DNA from: Loktanella sp.
Lineage (GTDB): Bacteria; Pseudomonadota; Alphaproteobacteria; Rhodobacterales; Rhodobacteraceae
NCBI GenBank assembly: GCA_003551805.1
Contig: PUNR01000296.1
Location: 1 to 5,190 of the forward strand
Length of the DNA: 5,190 bases
Reading direction: 5' to 3'
Below, one piece after another: positions 1-5,190 of this stretch; positions within the stretch are counted from its first letter, which is position 1, and every line of letters begins with the position of its first letter. The translations under genes and the position numbers were made by a program. Under the pieces are notes generated by a model. It worked only from the letters and a program-made list of their open reading frames with translations, made no database searches and was not told the DNA's origin.

Positions 1-163
1 CTTCGATCTTGGCGGCACATCCATGACCGCCAAAGTTCCCGGGCGGCTGGATGAAGACTCCGTCACACCAATCCGGTTAAGCGTCACACGCGGCTCTCTT
101 TGCCTGTTTGATCGCGAAACCGGACTGCGGATTACTGGCAAAAGTGCCAGCTTGACGTCCTGA
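1..163 (+). CDS. Sugar ABC transporter ATP-binding protein, MalK/UgpC family (C-terminal fragment)
   Basis: This is the 3' end of a gene that begins upstream of the window; 53 codons are visible in the frame starting at base 2, ending in TGA at 161-163. The fragment contains FDLGGTSMTAKVPG followed by a stretch ending LCLFDRETGLRI. This matches the end of the TOBE/regulatory domain of MalK/UgpC-type ATPases, where a 'hxFDxxTGxRL' strand sits just before the C-terminus. Such proteins power uptake of sugars, polyols or glycerol-3-phosphate from the cytoplasmic face of the inner membrane. The Walker and signature motifs lie outside the window, so neither substrate nor intactness can be judged. 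The gluconokinase gene follows on the same strand after 90 bases, which suggests a carbohydrate-use operon. The family call rests on a short but characteristic tail. Confidence 0.75.
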   Translation, partial: FDLGGTSMTAKVPGRLDEDSVTPIRLSVTRGSLCLFDRETGLRITGKSASLTS

Positions 164-253
164 CTGGTTCAACCCGCAACTTTCTGCTTTTGTCAGGCGA
201 AACATGCGGGCGCTGACGCTATCTGCGCCTAGAACAAGCAGACGGTAAATGCG

Positions 254-760
254 ATGAACAAAGTTAAAAAAGCAATTGTCATGGGTGTGTCAGGGTCCGG
301 AAAGACTGCTGTAGGGCAAGCACTCGCGCGGCGGCTTGATATACCCTTTGTCGACGCAGACAGCCTGCACAGCCCTGAAAACGTTGCCAAGATGGCATCG
401 GGGCAGCCGCTGAATGATGACGACAGGGTCGGTTGGCTGACTGCGCTGGCAGACTTGATCGCAGCGCAAGACCGTCTTGTGCTGGCCTGTTCTGCGTTGA
501 AGCGGGATTACCGCAATCAGCTGCGTGCTGCTGATCCGGCACTGACCTTTGTGTATTTGCGGGGCAGCTTCGAAACGATCAGCGCACGGATGCGCGCGCG
601 AAACGGCCATTACTTTATTGGTGAAAAGATGCTGAAAAGTCAGTTCACCCAATTGGAAGAACCTGTAGACGAAGGCGTTCTGCACGTGTCGATCGAACAG
701 GATCTGGATGCGGTGATCGGCGCATCACTGACCGCCCTTGGTGTCGGCCCACAGCCCTGA
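254..760 (+). CDS. gntK: Gluconokinase, GntK/IdnK family
   Basis: Phosphorylates D-gluconate with ATP to 6-phosphogluconate in the cytoplasm, feeding the Entner-Doudoroff and pentose phosphate pathways. The 168-residue length is normal for the small P-loop gluconokinases. Visible motifs, in order: Walker A GVSGSGKT (residues 11-18); the substrate-side segment DADSLHSPENVAKM (34-47) followed by LNDDDR (53-58), both hallmarks of the family; CSALKRDYR (79-87); the lid segment with arginines around 112-116 and HYF (119-121); and SQF...LEEP (129-137), equivalent to the conserved SQFxxLExP. The ATG at 254 puts the P-loop close to the N-terminus, as expected. The ribosome binding site is weak (only a GACGG-like stretch at 241-245), so translation may be modest or partly coupled to upstream translation. 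It follows a sugar ABC transporter ATPase gene on the same strand, which fits a catabolic operon. No broken or missing key residue was seen. The symbol follows family membership; gntK and idnK cannot be told apart from sequence alone. Confidence 0.93.
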   Translation: MNKVKKAIVMGVSGSGKTAVGQALARRLDIPFVDADSLHSPENVAKMASGQPLNDDDRVGWLTALADLIAAQDRLVLACSALKRDYRNQLRAADPALTFVYLRGSFETISARMRARNGHYFIGEKMLKSQFTQLEEPVDEGVLHVSIEQDLDAVIGASLTALGVGPQP

Positions 761-883
761 TATATCCGGCTGGCAGATTGCTGACCCCGTTCTGACCCGA
801 TAAACACCTCCTCCATCGGTGCTGTGGCAGGGCGAATGATGTTACGCGAGATACTGGATAACCGGCCTGTACGGCTTGGCAGA

Positions 884-2302
884 TCACACCGCCAGTCCGG
901 TAAGCGCGGCTTGAGTCACACCTTGCCCGTGCCTTGGATTTCCTGCAACTGTGGGACAGCCTTTGGGCCACCGAACCAACATCAGCGCAGGGTTAGCGAT
1001 ACCGCGTCGGGCCAAAGTGACCACCAAGGCCCCAAGGCTGCAGCTTATCGCCTGTTCGCGTGCCGTGCTGGCATGGCTGACGACATCAACCTCAAGCGTC
1101 ATAGGGATGCCGGCCCTGCGGCATCTATCGACCATCTGTTCCGCTTTGTGCACGCCCATATAGACCGCGAGCGTTGTGCCGGGCTGTAACGTGCCCGCCC
1201 AGTCGGGATCAGGATCACCTGGTTTGCAGGTTGCAGTGGCCAGCATCACACGGTCAGTGACACCCCGTTCGGTCAACCCCCGCCCAAGGCTGGCCGCTGC
1301 CGTACTGGCGGCGGTGATGCCCGGCACAATTTCAATCGGGATGCCAGCGGCGCGGGCGGCGGCGATTTCATCGCTGACACGCCCAAAGACACCCGGATCG
1401 CCGGATTTCAGGCGCACGACCTTGCGCCCTTGGCGGGCAGAGGCGACGATCACGGCGTTGATCCGGTCCTGTGGCCACGCACAGGCGCCCACCTCTTTAC
1501 CCACAAAAACACGCTCTGCATCGCGCCGAGCGAGTTCGAGGACGGCAGGGTCAACCAGACGGTCGTAATAGATCACATCCGCCTCTTGCAGCAGCCGAAG
1601 CGCACGTAATGTCAACAGGTCCGCAGCGCCCGGTCCGGCCCCGACAAGGGCAATTGCGCCTTGCACCGGGGCCAGTTTACCCGTGGCCAGCGCGTCTTTG
1701 ATCATGCTTGCCGCCTCGCGTGCAGCCCCGCGCGCCATGGCTTGCCGGGGTGATCCGCCAAACACCCAATCCCAGAAAAACCGCCGTTCGCTGCGCGGGA
1801 TCTGGCGTGCCACCTCTGGCCGCAGCCTGCCCGCAAGCGCGGCCAGATCGCCCAAGGCGGGTTCCAGCAGGGATTCCATCTGCGATTTGATCTGGCGGGC
1901 CAGCACGGGGGCGGTGCCTTCGGTCGAGATCGCAACCACCACCGGATCACGGTCCACCAGCGACGGCGTTGTCGCATCGCAAAGCGCAGGCCGGTCCACG
2001 ACATTGACCAATGCGCCCGCCGCCTTTGCCAGTGCATGCACGGCATAATCCAACCCCACGCAGCCCGTCGCGACAAAGACCAGCGCGGCATCGCGGAACA
2101 CGTCAATGGTCAAGGTCGCCACCTGTTCGGCACGCCCTTGTTGCACCAGATCGGCCAGTTCAGGGTCCAGTTCGGGGGCGACCAGCACCAATCGCGCTTC
2201 GGTCTTTATCATCAGCCGCGCCTTTTGCGCTGCTTGTTCCCCACCGCCGACAATCACGACATGGCGACCGGCCATTTGCAAAAACATCGGGAAAGTTTTC
2301 AT
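884..2302 (-). CDS. cysG: Siroheme synthase: precorrin-2 dehydrogenase/ferrochelatase fused to uroporphyrinogen-III C-methyltransferase
   Basis: Makes siroheme from uroporphyrinogen III by SAM-dependent dimethylation to precorrin-2, NAD-dependent oxidation to sirohydrochlorin, and iron insertion. The N-terminal half (about 1-210) is the CysG-B/Met8p type. It has the NAD-binding VIVGGGEQAAQKAR (residues 16-29), NVVD with the catalytic aspartate at 103, and GTAPVLAR (129-136). The C-terminal half (about 216-443) is SUMT, with LVGAGPG (219-225), YYDRLV with Asp247, VFVGK with Lys269, RLKSGDP (297-303), VPGITAAS (326-333) and YMG with Met382. These align with the E. coli CysG positions Asp248, Lys270 and Met382. 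The start at 2302 has a good Shine-Dalgarno sequence and lies 12 bases after the YbiB-like gene. It is the third gene of the nas operon and supplies siroheme for nitrite reductase. The protein is 472 residues against 457 in E. coli. The last 29 residues (444-472) look out of frame: PALMLVRW replaces the expected PAL-hh-G strand. A one-base deletion near 973-976 would give a tail GGPKAVPQLQEIQGTGKV, ending at 916. Confidence 0.94.
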   Translation of the reverse strand: MKTFPMFLQMAGRHVVIVGGGEQAAQKARLMIKTEARLVLVAPELDPELADLVQQGRAEQVATLTIDVFRDAALVFVATGCVGLDYAVHALAKAAGALVNVVDRPALCDATTPSLVDRDPVVVAISTEGTAPVLARQIKSQMESLLEPALGDLAALAGRLRPEVARQIPRSERRFFWDWVFGGSPRQAMARGAAREAASMIKDALATGKLAPVQGAIALVGAGPGAADLLTLRALRLLQEADVIYYDRLVDPAVLELARRDAERVFVGKEVGACAWPQDRINAVIVASARQGRKVVRLKSGDPGVFGRVSDEIAAARAAGIPIEIVPGITAASTAAASLGRGLTERGVTDRVMLATATCKPGDPDPDWAGTLQPGTTLAVYMGVHKAEQMVDRCRRAGIPMTLEVDVVSHASTAREQAISCSLGALVVTLARRGIANPALMLVRWPKGCPTVAGNPRHGQGVTQAALTGLAV

Positions 2303-2308
2303 GGCAAA

Positions 2309-2315
2309 GCTCCTT
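2309..2315 (-). promoter_or_regulatory. Ribosome binding site of cysG
   Basis: On the minus strand AAGGAGC lies about 7-8 bases before the cysG ATG (2302-2300) and overlaps the first base of the preceding gene's stop codon region (TGA at 2317-2315). It supports the chosen cysG start and independent ribosome loading within the polycistronic message. Confidence 0.75.
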
Positions 2316-3286
2316 CAGACGGGCAGAAGATGGGGGCGCGTGGCCCAAAGCGTTTCCGCCTTTGCGTGCGCTGTTGCGGGCGGATGGCCCAGCGCAATCA
2401 GCGCGGCGGCGGCTGTGCCGGTCACGACAGATTGGGCAAAGTGGTCCTGCAGCTGACCCGCCCAAAGTGCTGCCAGTGCCTGTGGCGGGTGCGGATCATC
2501 GGCCAACCGCCGCGTCTCAGGCAGCAGTTCGGGCAAGATTGTGGTCAGCGACTGGCCGCCTTGCAGGCGAAACAAGGTAATATCCTTGGTGGGATGGCGT
2601 TCGAATTCCCCGCCACCGCCTTTGAGGATGCACAGATCAGGTTGCCCCAACAGCGCACCCGCCGCCTGTTGCAGGTCACGGTAAGGTGGGTGAAACACCC
2701 CCTGCACCGCCGCATTTGCCTGTGCTGGGTTCATCATGCGGCAGACCGTATTGATACAAGACCGCAGCCCCAAGACATCACGCAGGCGCAGCAGGTCCAG
2801 CACAGAAGGGGCGAAGTTTTCGATTGGCAAGTAGGTGATGCCATCCCGATCCAGCAGGCGGGCAGCGTCATCAGGGCTGCTTGCCGGAATGATCCCTGCA
2901 AGAAGCAGCGCAGAACGGACATCTGCCCCGTCCGATTGATAGGCATTCCAGCCATGCAGCAAGACCCGCGCACCCGATTGTGCAATCAGTCGCGCTGACA
3001 ACAAAAACCAAGGCACCCCACGCGACCGACCGGCGGCGTAGCTGGGCCAGTCCAGATCCACCTGCGGCATAACCGGTAGCGTTGCGCGGACAGCACGGGT
3101 GAAACCTGCTATCTCTTCTGGCGTTTCGCCGCAGTAGCGCATCAGCATCAGCAACGCGCCGACGGCATGGGGGTCGGCCTGACCGGACAGGATCAGGCGC
3201 ATTGCATCCTCGGCTTCGGCCACTGTCAGGTTGCGCGCGCGCCCCGGACCGCGACCCATGGCGTGGATATAAGGGGCAAGGGTCAT
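2315..3286 (-). CDS. TrpD2/YbiB-like protein, glycosyltransferase family 3 fold
   Basis: A 323-residue protein with the fold of anthranilate phosphoribosyltransferase (TrpD): a helical N-terminal domain with AEDAMRLILSGQ and HAVGALLMLMRYCGETPEE (about 24-58), then the nucleoside-phosphorylase-like domain. It is not a TrpD enzyme by sequence. Where TrpD has the PRPP-binding GTGG(D) there is YAAGRSRGVPWFLL (83-96), as in the YbiB/TrpD2 family. Other marks are LLHGW (109-113), INTVCRMMNPAQA (178-190) and KGGGGEFERHP (222-232). E. coli YbiB (320 residues) is known as a DNA-binding protein without the TrpD activity; whether that holds here is unknown. The start at 3286 is chosen because its ATG overlaps the nasA stop (ATGA) and has a GGAGG 7 bases upstream. 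Reading further upstream in this frame would only run into nasA. It lies between nasA and cysG in one transcription unit, suggesting expression with nitrate assimilation, but no function is assigned. Annotators often call such genes 'glycosyl transferase family protein' or trpD-like. Confidence 0.87.
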   Translation of the reverse strand: MTLAPYIHAMGRGPGRARNLTVAEAEDAMRLILSGQADPHAVGALLMLMRYCGETPEEIAGFTRAVRATLPVMPQVDLDWPSYAAGRSRGVPWFLLSARLIAQSGARVLLHGWNAYQSDGADVRSALLLAGIIPASSPDDAARLLDRDGITYLPIENFAPSVLDLLRLRDVLGLRSCINTVCRMMNPAQANAAVQGVFHPPYRDLQQAAGALLGQPDLCILKGGGGEFERHPTKDITLFRLQGGQSLTTILPELLPETRRLADDPHPPQALAALWAGQLQDHFAQSVVTGTAAAALIALGHPPATAHAKAETLWATRPHLLPV

Positions 3287-5190
3287 TCCGCCGCCTCCAA
3301 CCGCTTGGCCAGCAGCGCGGCCAGTTCCGGGCGGCACGATCCGCAATTCGTGCCTGCCTGCAAAGCCGCCCCGATCTGAGCGACCGAGGTCAGGTTCTGC
3401 CTTGCAACCGCCGCCGTGATCGTGTGCAGCCCGATGTTGAAACAGGCACAAACGGTGGGTCCGGTGTCGGGCATCCCTGCACCGGGCCGCCCGGCAAGCA
3501 AGGCTGCCCCTGTATGCCCCACAAGGTCCGCCACATGTCCGCGCGCCAGTTGCACGGGCTCAGGTGCGACGAAAAGCGCGGCTAAAGTCCGCCCCTCGGC
3601 CATCAGCGCCAGACGGTGCGTGCCGCGCGTCTGGTCCGCGACGCTGAGGCAAGTGGCGTCGGGCAGGTTGAACAGCTTGCGGGCGTAATCCTCCCAATCA
3701 GCGGGCGCCACCTGTCCTGCCAGTTCGCACCGCCAACCGCCTGTGTGCCGTGCGCGTGCCCAATAGGTGGCGTCAGGCGTCATTGCCCCTGTGGAAACGG
3801 CAAAGCCATACCATGCGGGGTTCAGCGCAGTGATCGCCACAACCGCCGCCTTGCTTTCGGGCTGACCAGAGACTGGGTCCGTGACCGCCGCCACGACCGC
3901 ATCAATCCGGCCTGCTGGCGCGGTATCACCGGTCCAGTGCATCGGCGCAAAGACCTGCCCTTGCTGCACGCGGTCGGTGATCGCGACGCGCAAGATCGCC
4001 TGCCCCGTAGGGCTTTCAACACAGGCAAGCGTGGCGGTGCCAAGGCCAAGATTCACAGCATCAGCAGGATGAATTTCCAGAAACGGTTCAGCGATATGCT
4101 GGTTCAGGCGCGGTGCCAATGCCGTCCGCGTCATCGTATGCCACTGGTCGCGCACCCGCCCTGTGTTCAGCCGGAACGGATAGCGCGGGGCTGTGCGCGC
4201 CACTGGCAGGCGCGGCGTGACCGGCAGCATCCGCGCGCGCGCATCAGGCGTGTAGTAACCGCCATCGGCAAAGAACCTGCCACCGGTTTTGCGCGTACTG
4301 ACGGGCCAGCGTGTCGGCGGCAGTGCATCATAATCCACCTGCGCCAGCCCCGAGATATCAAAATCCCCGCCCAGATCGCCCGCGACACCCGAAAGACGTG
4401 CATATTCGGCAAAAACCGCACCGGCGTTGTCCCAATCAAAGGCATCGCCCCAGCCCATCCGCGCAGCAACATCCGCGATCATGCGCCAATCGTCACGCGC
4501 CTGACCGGGGGCAGGCAAAAAGGCACGCTGGCGGCTGATAGTGCGGTCGGAATTGGTGACAGTGCCGGATTTTTCACCCCAAGCTGTAGCAGGCAGGATC
4601 ACATCGGCTAGACGCGTCGTATCTGTCTGCGTGATATCACTGACCACAACGAAATCGCAGCCCGCAATCGCGCGTGCCACGGCATTCGCATCGGGCATCG
4701 ACACGGCAGGATTGGTGTGGATGATCCATAGCGCCTTGATCCGGCCATCACCTGCGGCTGCAAACAGATCAACGGCTTTCAGACCAGATGTCACAGGCAT
4801 CGCAGGGCTTTGCCAAAAGCGCTGGACGGCGTTGCGGTGGGTAGGGTTTTCAAGCTCCAAATGACAGGCGAGCGTATTGGCAAGCCCTCCCACCTCGCGC
4901 CCGCCCATGGCGTTGGGCTGGCCGGTAACGGACAAAGGCCCCATGCCGGGCCGGCCAATGCGGCCTGTCGCCAGATGGCAATTCAGGATCGCGTTCACCT
5001 TGTCCGTGCCGCTGGACGATTGGTTGATCCCCTGCGAATAGATTGTCACCACACGGTCAGTCGTCACGAACCAGTCCAGAAACAGTGCCAGATCATCCGC
5101 CGCCAGCCCGGTGATCGCGGGGTCAGAGGCGCGGGCCGCGTCCAACGCATCCTCAAACCCGCTGACATGTTGCGCGACATAGGCGCTGTC
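3283..5190 (-). CDS. nasA: Assimilatory nitrate reductase catalytic subunit (5' end outside window)
   Basis: Cytoplasmic molybdenum enzyme that reduces nitrate to nitrite. The frame is open to the right edge of the window; 635 residues are visible, so roughly 240 N-terminal residues, including the expected N-terminal [4Fe-4S] segment, are missing. The TTG codon at 5145 is internal, not a start. In fragment numbering: the bis-MGD molybdopterin oxidoreductase part includes GINQSSSGTDKVNAI (54-68), GRIGRPGMGPLSVTGQPNAM (76-95), NPAVSMPD (160-167) and DVILPATAWGEKSGTVTNSD (196-215). The molydopterin dinucleotide-binding domain (about 337-450) has LNTGRVRDQWHTMTR (341-355). At the C-terminus is a BFD-like [2Fe-2S] domain with CAC (Cys581, Cys583) and CGSC (Cys616, Cys619). 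This C-terminal cluster is known from Klebsiella-type NasA and is thought to help take electrons from a separate reductase. Its TGA overlaps the next gene's ATG by four bases. Confident from several independent motifs; the promoter and any nitrate or NtrC-type control lie outside the window. Confidence 0.96.
   Translation of the reverse strand, partial: DSAYVAQHVSGFEDALDAARASDPAITGLAADDLALFLDWFVTTDRVVTIYSQGINQSSSGTDKVNAILNCHLATGRIGRPGMGPLSVTGQPNAMGGREVGGLANTLACHLELENPTHRNAVQRFWQSPAMPVTSGLKAVDLFAAAGDGRIKALWIIHTNPAVSMPDANAVARAIAGCDFVVVSDITQTDTTRLADVILPATAWGEKSGTVTNSDRTISRQRAFLPAPGQARDDWRMIADVAARMGWGDAFDWDNAGAVFAEYARLSGVAGDLGGDFDISGLAQVDYDALPPTRWPVSTRKTGGRFFADGGYYTPDARARMLPVTPRLPVARTAPRYPFRLNTGRVRDQWHTMTRTALAPRLNQHIAEPFLEIHPADAVNLGLGTATLACVESPTGQAILRVAITDRVQQGQVFAPMHWTGDTAPAGRIDAVVAAVTDPVSGQPESKAAVVAITALNPAWYGFAVSTGAMTPDATYWARARHTGGWRCELAGQVAPADWEDYARKLFNLPDATCLSVADQTRGTHRLALMAEGRTLAALFVAPEPVQLARGHVADLVGHTGAALLAGRPGAGMPDTGPTVCACFNIGLHTITAAVARQNLTSVAQIGAALQAGTNCGSCRPELAALLAKRLEAAE
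3294..3298 (-). promoter_or_regulatory. Ribosome binding site of the YbiB-like gene, inside the nasA 3' end
   Basis: On the minus strand GGAGG lies 7 bases before the ATG at 3286-3284, within the last codons of nasA. Together with the ATGA overlap of stop and start, it fixes this start and points to translational coupling of the YbiB-like gene to nasA. Confidence 0.75.

Noticed and set aside
209..229. GGCGC / GCGCC inverted repeat upstream of gntK, as an attenuator or operator
   Set aside because: It is a 5 bp stem with an 11-base loop, no T-tract and no recognised operator consensus; expected by chance in GC-rich DNA.
805..814. Strong Shine-Dalgarno-like GGAGGAGGTG on the minus strand
   Set aside because: No suitable start codon lies 5-12 bases downstream and no plausible gene follows, so it is probably chance.
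797..819. Inverted repeat CCGAT / ATCGG with a 13-base loop between the convergent genes, as a terminator
   Set aside because: The stem is only 5 bp, the loop is long, and there is no T-tract on either side. The convergent interval 761-883 otherwise shows nothing I can name.
645..971. A 108-codon minus-strand frame spanning the gntK-cysG junction
   Set aside because: It overlaps the real gntK in antisense and the cysG tail in another frame, has no family resemblance and no ribosome binding site before its ATG.
2036..2998. A 320-codon open frame on the plus strand opposite cysG and the YbiB-like gene
   Set aside because: It lies antisense to two well-supported genes, its translation is rich in Arg, Gln and His with no recognisable motif, and long antisense frames are common in high-GC coding DNA.
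2315..3451. Longer version of the YbiB-like protein starting at 3451 inside nasA
   Set aside because: The extra 55 residues would overlap the conserved NasA [2Fe-2S] domain in another frame. The ATG at 3286 has the ATGA overlap, a good ribosome binding site and the normal family length.
3616..4611. A 331-codon open frame on the plus strand opposite nasA
   Set aside because: It is antisense to conserved NasA motifs, and its translation is Arg/Cys/Pro-rich low-complexity without a domain; it is a shadow of the nasA codon pattern.

Overview
The window looks like a high-GC proteobacterial chromosome, most likely an alphaproteobacterium of the Rhodobacterales/Roseobacter type. This is inferred from the style of the proteins and from the operon content; there is no rRNA or other direct taxonomic marker. 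It holds two convergent groups of metabolic genes.

Left part, plus strand (about 1-760): the last 53 codons of a sugar-type ABC transporter ATPase (MalK/UgpC family C-terminus), a 90-base gap, then a complete thermoresistant-type gluconokinase (gntK). Together they suggest uptake of a sugar or sugar acid and its entry into the Entner-Doudoroff or pentose phosphate routes. The transporter's substrate cannot be read from the remaining fragment.

Right part, minus strand (5190 down to about 884): three tightly packed genes of an assimilatory nitrate reduction operon. Reading in their own direction, they are nasA (5' end outside the window; C-terminal BFD-like [2Fe-2S] domain present), a TrpD2/YbiB-like member of the glycosyltransferase family 3 fold, and cysG (fused siroheme synthase). 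nasA and the YbiB-like gene overlap by four bases (ATGA). The YbiB-like gene and cysG are 12 bases apart. NasA reduces nitrate to nitrite. CysG makes siroheme, the prosthetic group of the assimilatory nitrite reductase, which probably lies upstream beyond the window. The role of the YbiB-like protein in this setting is not established.

The main oddity is the 3' end of cysG. The last 29 residues do not look like a SUMT C-terminus. Removing one base near 973-976 would restore the expected glycine-containing strand end and give a 461-residue protein that stops at 916-918. This suggests a recent indel or a sequencing error. The second point of interest is the YbiB-like gene, which lacks the PRPP-binding GTGG motif of true anthranilate phosphoribosyltransferases yet is coupled to nitrate assimilation genes. 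I found no mobile element, CRISPR array, RNA gene or convincing terminator. No gene-free stretch exceeds 300 bases.
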